This document shows, in pieces, positions 33,227 through 41,709 of a DNA stretch of 57,750 bases. The position numbers and the translations under genes were made by a program. This DNA is from an uncultured Lachnospiraceae bacterium (GTDB lineage: Bacteria; Bacillota; Clostridia; Lachnospirales; Lachnospiraceae): NCBI GenBank assembly GCA_910584785.1, contig CAJUDX010000017.1, positions 1 to 57,750 on the forward strand, given 5' to 3'. The notes beneath the pieces were generated by a model. It was not told the DNA's origin and did not search any database. It saw only the letters and a list, made by a program, of their open reading frames with translations. The number at the start of each line of letters is the position of its first letter. Position 1 is the stretch's first letter.

Positions 33227-34582
33227 ATGAGACGAAAAAAATTAACCGCTGCGCTGGTGATTGCTTTAACCCTGGGAACGGGAACGACCGCGTGGGCTGC
33301 CGGCTGGGTAAAGAATAATGGTCAGTGGCAGTATCAGGATAATTCCGGTTATCTGGTAAAGAATGAATGGAAGAAAGGCGCCGACGATAAATGGCGCTAT
33401 CTGGATAGCTATGGTTTTATGGTGATTAATTCCTGGGTGGATGATGAGTACTATGTGAATGCAGAAGGAATTATGCTTTCGGACAGCTGGCTTCAGGTAA
33501 GTCCGGGCTATTCCGATGGAACGATTTGGTACTTTTTTGACTCAAAGGGAAAGGTGGTCAAAGACGGCTGGAAGAAGATTAATAATAAGTGGTATTTTTT
33601 TGATGAGATTGGTGTAATGCAGGTTGGCTGGGTGGATGAGAACCGTTATTATGTGGATGAGAACGGCGGTATGCTGACAGGATGGCAGAAGCTGGACCCG
33701 CCGCCGGATGTGGATTACAGCCAGGACTATGAGAATGATTATGACCCCTTTGCCTTAGCTGATAATGATGGTCAGTATTGGTATTATTTTAAGGCGAATG
33801 GAAAGAAGCTGACGCCAAAGGAGGATGGCGGAGAAAATGGCGTTGTCCGCATTGATAATGATTATTATTGTATGAATTTAGATGGTGCGTTACAGTACGG
33901 GTGGAAGAATGTTACCGGGGAAAGTTCCATTACCGCCTATAAGTATTTCCTGCCCAGTGGCAAGATGGTAACTGGCTGGTATTCCGCAGAGCCGCCGAGA
34001 GGTCTGGAAAGCCGGGATGACGATGTCCATTGGTACTACTTTAACTCCCGCGGCGTGCCAAAGGCGGCGGAGAGCGATGTCTATACAACAAAAGATTTAA
34101 TGAATATCGGGGGAAAGACTTATCTGTTTGGCGTTGATGGGACTCCTTTGACCGGTCTTAGAAAGATTTATCTAAATGACAGCAGTGGCAGCTATACTTC
34201 CTATTATTTTGGAAAGAATGAAAATGAGTGCTGGGCGCACAAGGGAAAGCAGCAGGTTGAGGAAGATAACGGAGAAGTCAGCACTTTTTATTTCAGCGAT
34301 GCGGGCAGAGGCTATTCGGGGATTAAGGACAATTATCTTTACTTTGTCGGTAAGGTTCAGAAATCGGAGAACGGCAAATATGATATCATTAATCTGCCGG
34401 GAAGCGATTACGGCGTTGTCGTTAATTCTTCGGGCAAGGTGATGAAAAATACTACCGTAAAATTTGACGATGGGAGCAAATATAAAACCAACGCTTCGGG
34501 CAAGGTGATTAAAATTGACGATCAGGATGTAAACAATGTAACAGGCTCTGATCCGAGAGAACCGAGCTGGTACAGCGATTGA
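33227..34582 (+). CDS. Secreted cell-wall-binding repeat protein (choline-binding type)
   Basis: 451 residues. Signal peptide MRRKKLTAALVIALTLGTGTTAWA with an AWA cut site. The mature protein is made of about 20-residue repeats rich in Trp, Tyr and Gly (AGWVKNNGQWQYQDNSGYLV, KWYFFDEIGVMQVGW, YYVDENGGMLTGW). No enzyme domain. The second half carries longer, diverged repeats also present in the protein at 3860-5257 (a YYFGKNENECW block, a GIKDNYLYFVG block), so the two are paralogues. Repeats of this type bind choline-like groups or wall glycans. ATG 33227 has AAGGAG nine bases upstream; an earlier ATG at 33222 reads into a stop. Confidence 0.88.
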   Translation: MRRKKLTAALVIALTLGTGTTAWAAGWVKNNGQWQYQDNSGYLVKNEWKKGADDKWRYLDSYGFMVINSWVDDEYYVNAEGIMLSDSWLQVSPGYSDGTIWYFFDSKGKVVKDGWKKINNKWYFFDEIGVMQVGWVDENRYYVDENGGMLTGWQKLDPPPDVDYSQDYENDYDPFALADNDGQYWYYFKANGKKLTPKEDGGENGVVRIDNDYYCMNLDGALQYGWKNVTGESSITAYKYFLPSGKMVTGWYSAEPPRGLESRDDDVHWYYFNSRGVPKAAESDVYTTKDLMNIGGKTYLFGVDGTPLTGLRKIYLNDSSGSYTSYYFGKNENECWAHKGKQQVEEDNGEVSTFYFSDAGRGYSGIKDNYLYFVGKVQKSENGKYDIINLPGSDYGVVVNSSGKVMKNTTVKFDDGSKYKTNASGKVIKIDDQDVNNVTGSDPREPSWYSD

Positions 34583-34592
34583 AATATTTTTC

Positions 34593-34621
34593 TTGACAAT
34601 TTTTCGCTGTTCTGCTATAGT
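34593..34621 (+). promoter_or_regulatory. Consensus promoter before the DEAD-box helicase leader
   Basis: TTGACA (34593-34598), exactly 17 bases, TATAGT (34616-34621). Transcription should start near 34628, about 120 bases before the helicase start codon and only some 15 bases before a strong terminator hairpin. Confidence 0.85.
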
Positions 34622-34641
34622 AAACAAGTTATTTGACTAAG

Positions 34642-34688
34642 AAACGAGAGGATGAAAGGCCTTACGTGGCCGATTTCCTCTCGTTTTT
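34642..34688 (+). terminator. Leader terminator/attenuator before the DEAD-box helicase
   Basis: AAACGAGAGGA (34642-34652) pairs perfectly with TCCTCTCGTTT (34676-34686), ending in TTTTT. The loop holds a second small stem, GGCC-TTACGT-GGCC. Since the promoter at 34593-34621 lies between the previous gene and this hairpin, it acts on the helicase leader and not only on the gene upstream. It would release an RNA of about 60 bases unless read through. Confidence 0.8.
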
Positions 34689-34748
34689 AATAAAATATAG
34701 AAGTATTATGCTGGAGTATGCACATAGAAAGGATGATGAAATCAATAT

Positions 34749-36458
34749 ATGGAAACAGTTTGTTTTGAAGAATTACAATTACAGCAGGAAATTTTGCGCG
34801 CAGTGACCGAGATGGGATTTGAGGCAGCGTCGCCGATTCAGGCGCAGGCGATCCCGGCGCAGCTAGAGGGGCGTGATATGGTGGGACAGGCGCAGACAGG
34901 AACCGGGAAAACAGCGGCGTTTGGTATTCCTCTGCTGCAAAAATTAGATCCTGAGAATAAAAAACTTCAGGCCATTGTCCTGCTTCCCACCAGGGAGCTG
35001 GCGATTCAGGTGGCGGAGGAAATCCGCCGTCTGGCAAAGTTTATGCATGGAATTAAGGTATTGCCTGTCTACGGCGGACAGGACATCGTTCGTCAGATCC
35101 GGGCGCTTAAGGACGGCGTTCAGGTGGTGATTGGAACACCGGGACGGGTGATGGATCATATGCGAAGGAAAACCCTGCGCGTCGATCAGGTGCATACAGT
35201 TGTGCTTGACGAGGCGGATGAAATGCTGAACATGGGGTTTTTAGAGGATATGGAGACGATTTTAAGCCAGCTTCCCGAAAACCGGCAGACCGTGATGTTT
35301 TCTGCAACCATGCCTGCCGCTATCGCAGAAATTGCCCGGAAGTTTCAGAAAGATCCGGTGATGGTCCGTGTGGTAAAAAAGGAATTGACTGTGCCCAAGG
35401 TCGTGCAATACTATTATGAAGTTAAACCCAAGAATAAAGTCGAAGTTCTCTGCCGCCTGATGGATCTTTATTCGCCCAAGCTTTCCGTGGTTTTTTGCAA
35501 TACCAAAAAAGGCGTGGACGAGCTGGTGCAGTCTTTGCAGGGCAGGGGGTATTTTGCCGAAGGGCTGCACGGAGACTTAAAACAGGAACAGAGAGACCGG
35601 GTAATGAACGGTTTCCGCAACGGGCGCACGGATATTCTGGTGGCAACGGATGTGGCGGCAAGAGGGATTGACGTGGACGACGTGGAAGCGGTATTTAACT
35701 ATGACATTCCCCAGGATGATGAGTATTATGTTCATCGGATTGGACGTACCGGACGGGCCGGACGGGAGGGAAAGGCCTTCAGCCTGGTGGTTGGCAAGGA
35801 GGTTTATAAGCTCAGGGATATTCAGCGTTACTGTAAAACCAGAATTATTCCTCAGGCGATTCCTTCATTGGATGATATTACGGATATTAAGGTGGAAAAG
35901 ACCATTGATCAGGTACGGGATATGCTGGAAAATTCCGATTTAAGCGCCATGGTCAATATTATTGAAAAGAAGTTGATTGAAGAGGAGTACACGGCGCTTG
36001 ATTTGGCGGCGGCTCTGCTGAAGATGAGTATGGGAGAGGACAACGAAGATATTATCGATAACTTTGAGCCTGCCCGTTCGTTAGATCATCTGGATAATTA
36101 TGGGCGGGGAGGACGCCGGTACGGACGGGAAACCAGAGAGAACAGTCGCGGACGAAGAAGAGGCGGTGTAGAGCGGGCGGCAGTGGGTTATGTGACAGGA
36201 GAAAATAATGCAAGGCTGTTTGTCAATATCGGAAAGAACCAGAATATAACCCCCGGCGATATCCTGGGCGCAATTGCAGGAGAAGCAGGGATTCCCGGAA
36301 GAGTTGTGGGGAGTATTGATATGTATGACGGTTATACCTTCGTGGAAGTTCCAAGAAAATACGCGGAGCAGGTGCTTAAGGCGATGGAGCATGCGAAGAT
36401 TAAGGGAAAGAAGGTCCGCATTGAAAAAGCAAACGGGCGCAATACTAAATCGCATTAG
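34749..36458 (+). CDS. DEAD-box RNA helicase (DeaD/CshA-like) with RNA-binding C-terminus
   Basis: 569 residues. Helicase domain 1 shows the Q motif region (FEAASPIQAQAIP), AQTGTGKT (48-55), PTRELA, GTPGRV, VLDEADEML and SAT; domain 2 shows VVFCNTKKGVDEL, TDVAARGIDV and HRIGRTGRAG. An Arg/Gly-rich linker (about 450-475) leads to a DbpA-type RNA-binding domain (about 480-560; ARLFVNIGKNQNITPGDILGAIAGE). It unwinds structured RNA in ribosome assembly or RNA decay, often in the cold. The nearest GGA is about 15 bases before ATG 34749, farther than usual, and a frame of 11 codons (34733-34768) overlaps the start. The leader carries a promoter and an attenuator-like hairpin. Confidence 0.93.
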   Translation: METVCFEELQLQQEILRAVTEMGFEAASPIQAQAIPAQLEGRDMVGQAQTGTGKTAAFGIPLLQKLDPENKKLQAIVLLPTRELAIQVAEEIRRLAKFMHGIKVLPVYGGQDIVRQIRALKDGVQVVIGTPGRVMDHMRRKTLRVDQVHTVVLDEADEMLNMGFLEDMETILSQLPENRQTVMFSATMPAAIAEIARKFQKDPVMVRVVKKELTVPKVVQYYYEVKPKNKVEVLCRLMDLYSPKLSVVFCNTKKGVDELVQSLQGRGYFAEGLHGDLKQEQRDRVMNGFRNGRTDILVATDVAARGIDVDDVEAVFNYDIPQDDEYYVHRIGRTGRAGREGKAFSLVVGKEVYKLRDIQRYCKTRIIPQAIPSLDDITDIKVEKTIDQVRDMLENSDLSAMVNIIEKKLIEEEYTALDLAAALLKMSMGEDNEDIIDNFEPARSLDHLDNYGRGGRRYGRETRENSRGRRRGGVERAAVGYVTGENNARLFVNIGKNQNITPGDILGAIAGEAGIPGRVVGSIDMYDGYTFVEVPRKYAEQVLKAMEHAKIKGKKVRIEKANGRNTKSH

Positions 36459-36464
36459 CGCCCG
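36434..36464. terminator. Weak hairpin at the convergent helicase/nagA junction
   Basis: CGGGCGC (36434-36440) and GCGCCCG (36458-36464) pair across 17 bases and overlap the helicase stop codon. No T-run; it is the only terminator-like structure between the two convergent genes. Confidence 0.3.
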
Positions 36465-36501
36465 CAGGAAAACATTCATATTCGTTTAATAAATGGTAAT
36501 C

Positions 36502-37641
36502 TTATAACATCGCTTTACCCCGGCAATAAGTTTGGATAACCTGATAGTGTTCGTCCAAAGCTACAATATCAGCGTCATAGCCGGTGGTAAGGCGTCCTTT
36601 TCTGTTGTCTGCGCCCAGGCATGCTGCCGGATTAATCGTGCAGGCATTTAAGGCTGTTTCAAAGGGAAGCATGGCTTCTTCGACCAGAATCCGCAGTCCC
36701 TGGTTCATTTTCAGCGTGCTTCCTGCAATGGTATTGGTTCCTTTCAAGCGTGCCAGGCCATCTTCGCCGATTTCGATTTGATGTCCGCCCAGGGTGTATT
36801 CGCCGCCGGGAGGGCAGTGTTTGGCACGTAAGGAATCACTGATCATCATGCTGTAGTTATTTCCCTTGGCGGTAAAGAAATTATTTAGTGCATTCACATC
36901 TGAATGACAGCCGTCACAGATAATTTCCCCGTAGACGGATCGAACGCGGAAGGCGGCATTGACCAGACCCTGCTTGCGGTGGTGGTAGGGAGTCATTCCG
37001 TTATAGACATGGGTCATGGAGGTTGCGCCGTTGGCAATGCCCATCATCGCCTGCTCATAGGTGGCAGCGGAATGTCCCATGCTGACAACCACACCTGTTT
37101 CTTTACAGTAACGGGTGAGGGCAAAGTCCTCATCCAGTTCCGGGGCGAGAGTGATATATTTGATATGCCCCTTGGCTGCCGCCTGGTAGCGGGAAAACTC
37201 TTCTACACTGGCCTTTGCGATGGCTTCCGGGGGCTGTGCGCCTTTGTACTCCATATCCAGATAAGGGCCTTCAAAATGAATGCCCAGGATTTCAGCGCCC
37301 TCGTAGCCCTCGTCGATAACGGCTGCCACATTAGCTACAGCGGCAGTCAGTACATCAGGCATCTGGGTTACGGTGGTGGGGAGGATGGCAGTTACCCCTT
37401 CTTCAGGGATATGGCGCATCCAGTGTCTTAAGCCCTCTGGTGTACCATCATTAGTATCGTAGCCGTAAGCGCCGTGGGTGTGCACATCGATAAATCCGGG
37501 AACCAGGCGGGCATTTGCATAATCGGTGTCCGCTGTTTTTTCACCATAGGCATAAATCCGGCTGATTTTTTCCCCAGTTACTTCAAGTTGGGCCGGGATG
37601 AACTGGCTGCCAATCCATACACATTTGCTTTGAATAATCAT
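36502..37641 (-). CDS. nagA: N-acetylglucosamine-6-phosphate deacetylase
   Basis: 379 residues of the amidohydrolase fold. Motifs: PGFIDVHTHGAYG (metal site), LGIHFEGPYLD (metal-binding Glu), SMGHSAATYEQA and MTHVYNGMTPYHHR (His ligands), and the catalytic Asp in MISDSLRAKHC. It removes acetate from GlcNAc-6-phosphate, feeding recycled wall sugars or dietary amino sugars to glycolysis or wall synthesis. No nagB or PTS gene is adjacent. ATG 37641 has AAAGGAG upstream on this strand. Its own promoter (37731-37759) is followed at once by a long A/T-rich hairpin in the leader. Confidence 0.95.
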   Translation of the reverse strand: MIIQSKCVWIGSQFIPAQLEVTGEKISRIYAYGEKTADTDYANARLVPGFIDVHTHGAYGYDTNDGTPEGLRHWMRHIPEEGVTAILPTTVTQMPDVLTAAVANVAAVIDEGYEGAEILGIHFEGPYLDMEYKGAQPPEAIAKASVEEFSRYQAAAKGHIKYITLAPELDEDFALTRYCKETGVVVSMGHSAATYEQAMMGIANGATSMTHVYNGMTPYHHRKQGLVNAAFRVRSVYGEIICDGCHSDVNALNNFFTAKGNNYSMMISDSLRAKHCPPGGEYTLGGHQIEIGEDGLARLKGTNTIAGSTLKMNQGLRILVEEAMLPFETALNACTINPAACLGADNRKGRLTTGYDADIVALDEHYQVIQTYCRGKAML

Positions 37642-37676
37642 GGTTTTCTCCTTTAATGTTTTATCACAGAATAAAC

Positions 37677-37718
37677 GGAGATTTTTTTTATTTTTAAAAC
37701 TTTGGTAAAAAAATCTCC
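37677..37718 (-). promoter_or_regulatory. Hairpin in the nagA leader
   Basis: GGAGATTTTTTT (37677-37688) and AAAAAAATCTCC (37707-37718) are perfect 12-base complements with an 18-base spacer. In the minus-strand RNA the structure begins about six bases after the predicted start. It could protect the 5' end or control expression; an AAGGAG copy sits in the outer arm, similar to the true ribosome binding site. Confidence 0.55.
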
Positions 37719-37730
37719 TTGTTATCTATC

Positions 37731-37759
37731 AGTATAACCATGATTATCCAATGCGTCAA
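37731..37759 (-). promoter_or_regulatory. Promoter of nagA
   Basis: On the minus strand TTGACG (37759-37754), 17 bases, TATACT (37736-37731). It lies just downstream of the potC-potD stop codon. Confidence 0.7.
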
Positions 37760-37781
37760 GCCTAATCCGGGAATGTTTGTA

Positions 37782-39755
37782 TTATTTTGATTTAACTTCT
37801 TTCCACAGATGGTTGTATACCGCATCGTCCTCGTCGCCAAGATACTGGAATACCTCGCAATTTTCCAATTCATCTAAATTTGGAAATACCGACTTGTTTT
37901 CCTGAGTATCTTTGTCGAGAAGTTCAAAGGCCCCCTGGTTTGGCGTGGGGTAGGTGATGTATTCAAAGTTTCTCAGGGCAATATCCGGGCGGCAGAGGAA
38001 GTTAATCCATTTTTCTGCATTTTCTTTGTTTTGTGCATTGGAAGGGATAACCCAGGCATCGATCCAGAGATTCGTTCCTTCCTTTGGGATAACATAATCT
38101 AACTGGTAGTCCAGTTCGAGAGCTTCGACCTCCTCCTGGATATAAAGCAATTCGCCGGAGTAGATAACGCCTACGGCAGCTTCGCCGCCAATCATCTTAT
38201 CGCGCACCTGATCGATAACATAGGCCTGAACCAGGGGTTTCTGTGCAATTAAAAGCTCCTTGGCTTCCTGAAGTTCGCCGGGATCAGTTGTATTCATCGA
38301 ATAACCCAGATCTTTTAAGGCGACCATAAAGGTATCCCGCACGCTGTCCTGCATCAGGATTTCCCCCGAAAGGGCAGGATTCCATAAGTCTGACCAGCTG
38401 GTGGGTGGTGCAACATTTAATTCTTCCAGCCGTTTGGTGTTATAGATAATGCCCACCGTGCCCCAGCAATAGGGGACGCTGTAGCGGTTTTGCGGGTCAA
38501 AGGCCTGGGACATTTCCAGATAGCGCGGGTTAATCTGGTCAATATTGGGAATATTGTCAAAATTAATTTCCGCCAGCATATCATTTTCCATCATTCTCTG
38601 AATCATGTAATCTGAGGGACAGACCACATCATAGAGCACAGCTCCGGCATCGATAACCGGGTACATTTCCTCGTTTGTCTCAAACATATCATAGGTGACT
38701 TTAATTCCGGTTTCTTCCTCGAACATGGCAACTACTTCTTCATCAATGTATTCTCCCCAGTTATAGACATAGAGTTCATTATTATTTGCCATAGCATAAT
38801 TTTTAATGGAAATCAGCCCGGCGGCAAGGAGGATGAATACAGCAGCAGTGACCATAGTCCATTTATGGAGCTGTTCTGCGCGGAGTTTTTTCTTTAGGTA
38901 AGTCCGGGTTCCGGATTCTGGTGCAGTCTCTTCCCGGCTTCTGGTTTGTGCGGTTTCCGAATACGCTGGTTTGGCCTTTGGCCGGTAGTTGGCAATTAAA
39001 AGCAGCACCAGCACTGTTAAAAAGATAATGGTCGAAAGCGCATACATAGAAGGCTGGATGCCGCGGCGCACCTGACTGTAAATCAGGGTGGAAAGGGTGT
39101 TGATTCCCGCGCCCCGTGTAAAGTGGGTGATAATAAAATCGTCTAAGGACATCGTAAAGGCTAGTAAAAAGCCGGAGAGAACACCGGGAAGGATATCGGG
39201 AAACACCACCTTAAAAAAAGCATAAAGAGGGGATGCACCCAAATCCAGGGCGGCTTCGTAAGTGCTTTTACTGGTCTGCTTTAATTTTGGCATCACGCTT
39301 AAGATAACATAGGGAATATTAAACGTAATATGGGAAATTAAAATGGTTTTAAAGCCTAACGAGATGCCAAAGGCAATAAAGCCCAGCATCAGGGAAATCC
39401 CGGTAACAATATCCGCATTCAGCATGGGAATATTGGTAATGCCCATGACAATCGTCCGGCTTACCGGTTTCATGCTGTTAATAGCGATGGCGGCAGCCGT
39501 GCCGATAATACAGGCAACCAGGGCAGAGACCAGGGCAATCATCAGGGTGTTGTACAAGGCGGAAATAATATTGGCATCGGAAAACATCTGCTGATACCAG
39601 CTGGTGGTAAAGCCGCCCCACTGTGTTCTGGATTTTGAGGTGTTAAAGGAGAGCACCATCATGGTCAGAATGGGGGCATAGAGGAAAATCAGCACCAGCA
39701 CGAGATAAAAATTGGAAATAAAGCGCCGCAGGGACGGCAAGGTTGTGTTTTTCAA
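37782..39755 (-). CDS. PotC-PotD fusion: polyamine ABC permease joined to its binding protein
   Basis: 657 residues. Residues 1-270 are a PotC-type permease with six helices and the EAA loop (YEAALDLGASPLYAFFKVVFPDILPG). A linker of about 40 residues and a seventh helix (about 297-318; WTMVTAAVFILLAAGLISI) lead to a PotD-type binding protein (about 325-657) outside the membrane. This starts LYVYNWGEYIDEEVV, with the Trp/Tyr of the PotD polyamine pocket, and keeps LWIDAW and PTPNQGAFELL. The fusion tethers the binding domain and replaces a free lipoprotein. The start is TTG 39755, overlapping the potB stop as TTGA, with GGAGGG upstream; no internal ATG fits the permease N-terminus better. Substrate (spermidine/putrescine) is from homology. 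Confidence 0.92.
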   Translation of the reverse strand: MKNTTLPSLRRFISNFYLVLVLIFLYAPILTMMVLSFNTSKSRTQWGGFTTSWYQQMFSDANIISALYNTLMIALVSALVACIIGTAAAIAINSMKPVSRTIVMGITNIPMLNADIVTGISLMLGFIAFGISLGFKTILISHITFNIPYVILSVMPKLKQTSKSTYEAALDLGASPLYAFFKVVFPDILPGVLSGFLLAFTMSLDDFIITHFTRGAGINTLSTLIYSQVRRGIQPSMYALSTIIFLTVLVLLLIANYRPKAKPAYSETAQTRSREETAPESGTRTYLKKKLRAEQLHKWTMVTAAVFILLAAGLISIKNYAMANNNELYVYNWGEYIDEEVVAMFEEETGIKVTYDMFETNEEMYPVIDAGAVLYDVVCPSDYMIQRMMENDMLAEINFDNIPNIDQINPRYLEMSQAFDPQNRYSVPYCWGTVGIIYNTKRLEELNVAPPTSWSDLWNPALSGEILMQDSVRDTFMVALKDLGYSMNTTDPGELQEAKELLIAQKPLVQAYVIDQVRDKMIGGEAAVGVIYSGELLYIQEEVEALELDYQLDYVIPKEGTNLWIDAWVIPSNAQNKENAEKWINFLCRPDIALRNFEYITYPTPNQGAFELLDKDTQENKSVFPNLDELENCEVFQYLGDEDDAVYNHLWKEVKSK

Positions 39756-40564
39756 ATCACTGTTCCCTCCCCATTTTTATCATATTTGGCAATTAATGCC
39801 ATACTGATCAGGATAAAGATCATCATAACCAGGGAAATCCCGGAGCCTAAGTTCCAGTTATTTCCTTTGGTAAATTCCTGCTCGATTACATTGCCAATTA
39901 GGAGGATTTTACTTCCGCCTAAAAGGTTGCTGATAACAAAGGTGGTCAGGGCAGGGACAAATACCATGGTGATTCCGCTGATTATGCCAGGGATGCTTAG
40001 GGGCAGCATGACATACCAGAAGGTTTGGAAGGTATTGGCGCCTAAATCCCTGGCAGCGTTAATTGTATTGTCATCGATTTTTACCAGGACATTATAAATA
40101 GGCAGTACCATAAAGGGCAGGAAGTTATAAACCATGCCCAGAATAATAGCAGCCGGAGTGTTAATCAGACCCTGGGGCGGAAGGCGGAGGGCAGCAAGGA
40201 GTCCGTTAATGACTCCGCTTTTTTCCAGTAACGTCTGCCAGGCCAGAGTTCTTAAAAGAAAATTCATCCACATGGGAAGAATAAAAATAAACACGATAAA
40301 TGCACTGCCGGAAACCCCTTTGGAGCGCAGGATCATTGCCAGGGGATAGGCAAAGAGCAGGCAGAATAAGGTGGCAAGCAGGGAAAGTCCCAGAGAAAGC
40401 CACAGGGCCTTGGCGTGTTCTTCCGTGGCGATTGCCAGGATATTTGCCAGAGTGAAGGCACCGGTTTTATCTGTAAGCCCAAAGTAGACAATCAGGCCCA
40501 GCGGGATAATGGTAAAGCCAAGCATCCATAAAAGATAGGGAAAGGATAATAATTTTTTACTCAT
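39752..40564 (-). CDS. potB: Spermidine/putrescine ABC transporter permease PotB
   Basis: 270 residues with six membrane helices and the EAA loop (NAARDLGANTFQTFWYVMLPLSIPG), which docks on the ATPase. It pairs with the permease half of the PotC-PotD fusion. ATG 40564 overlaps the potA stop and has GGAGG about a dozen bases upstream; an ATG at 40585 in frame overlaps that ribosome binding site and is less likely. Confidence 0.93.
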   Translation of the reverse strand: MSKKLLSFPYLLWMLGFTIIPLGLIVYFGLTDKTGAFTLANILAIATEEHAKALWLSLGLSLLATLFCLLFAYPLAMILRSKGVSGSAFIVFIFILPMWMNFLLRTLAWQTLLEKSGVINGLLAALRLPPQGLINTPAAIILGMVYNFLPFMVLPIYNVLVKIDDNTINAARDLGANTFQTFWYVMLPLSIPGIISGITMVFVPALTTFVISNLLGGSKILLIGNVIEQEFTKGNNWNLGSGISLVMMIFILISMALIAKYDKNGEGTVI

Positions 40565-41633
40565 TGACGCCGATTGCCTCCTCATCTTCTGAAGCTGGTT
40601 TGTTCATAATCTGAATATCAAAGGGGTCCACATGGATATCCACTTCCTTTCCCACCGGGAAAAGGTCGGTGGAGTGGACAAGCCACTCATAGCCGTCCGG
40701 TGTGGTGACTTCCATCTCGTAGTGGACACCCTTAAAAATCAAATGAGTGACGACACCGGAGAGACTGCCCTTACCCGGTTCTAAAAGATCGATGTCCTCC
40801 GGGCGGATGACCACATCCACCGGGCGGTTATTGCCAAAGCCTTTATCGACGCAGGGAAATTTTGCACCGAAAATCTCCACCAGTTCATCGCGGATCATGG
40901 TTCCTGGGACAATGTTGCTGTCCCCGATAAAGTCGGCAACAAAGGCATTTTCCGGCTCATTGTAAATATTTTCCGGGCTTCCCATCTGCTGGATATAGCC
41001 CTGGTTCATCACGACAATGGTGTCGGACATGGTCAGTGCTTCTTCCTGGTCATGGGTGACATAGATAAAGGTGATGCCAAGTTCATTTTTCAGCCGGATC
41101 AGTTCATATTGCATATCCTGGCGCAGCTTTAAATCCAGCGCGCCCAGGGGTTCATCCAGCAAAAGAAGTCGTGGCTCATTGACAATGGCCCGCGCAATGG
41201 CAATCCGCTGCTGCTGACCGCCGGAGAGGGAATCCACCGAGCGGTTTTCATAGCCGTCCAGATTAACGAGTTTTAAGGCATATTTGATTTTATCCTGGAT
41301 ATAGGCCTTGGATTTATTTTTAATTTTTAGTCCGAAGGCAATGTTTTCGGCAATGCTCATATGGGTGAACAGAGCATATTTCTGGAAAACGGTATTTAAC
41401 GGACGTTTGTTGGGAGAAATATGGGTAATATCCTGACCATTGAAAAGCACTTTTCCAGTGTCGGGGCTTTCAAAACCGCCAATAATCCTCAGGGTGGTGG
41501 TCTTTCCGCAGCCGCTTGGCCCAAGAAGGGTGACAAAGTTATTTTCCTTCACGGTGAGATTTAGGTCGTCAAGTACCATCGTAGAGTCGAAGCTTTTTGA
41601 GATATGCTGTAAATCAATCAGTGGCTGATTCAT
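40557..41633 (-). CDS. potA: Spermidine/putrescine ABC transporter ATPase PotA
   Basis: 358 residues. Walker A GPSGCGKTT (about 38-46), signature LSGGQQQR, Walker B LLLLDEPLGALD, switch His in YVTHDQEEA, and a C-terminal TOBE domain (about 270-345; VDVVIRPEDIDLL). ATG 41633 follows ACAGGAGGAA on this strand. First transporter gene of the operon, 76 bases after the regulator; genes overlap from here on (potA-potB-potCD). Confidence 0.95.
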   Translation of the reverse strand: MNQPLIDLQHISKSFDSTMVLDDLNLTVKENNFVTLLGPSGCGKTTTLRIIGGFESPDTGKVLFNGQDITHISPNKRPLNTVFQKYALFTHMSIAENIAFGLKIKNKSKAYIQDKIKYALKLVNLDGYENRSVDSLSGGQQQRIAIARAIVNEPRLLLLDEPLGALDLKLRQDMQYELIRLKNELGITFIYVTHDQEEALTMSDTIVVMNQGYIQQMGSPENIYNEPENAFVADFIGDSNIVPGTMIRDELVEIFGAKFPCVDKGFGNNRPVDVVIRPEDIDLLEPGKGSLSGVVTHLIFKGVHYEMEVTTPDGYEWLVHSTDLFPVGKEVDIHVDPFDIQIMNKPASEDEEAIGVNE

Positions 41634-41709
41634 GGCCGATTCCTCCTGTTGTACAGAATAGTGTTTGGGCTTTCCCGTTTGCTTTTGGGATTTTCGCTGG
41701 GATTCCTGC

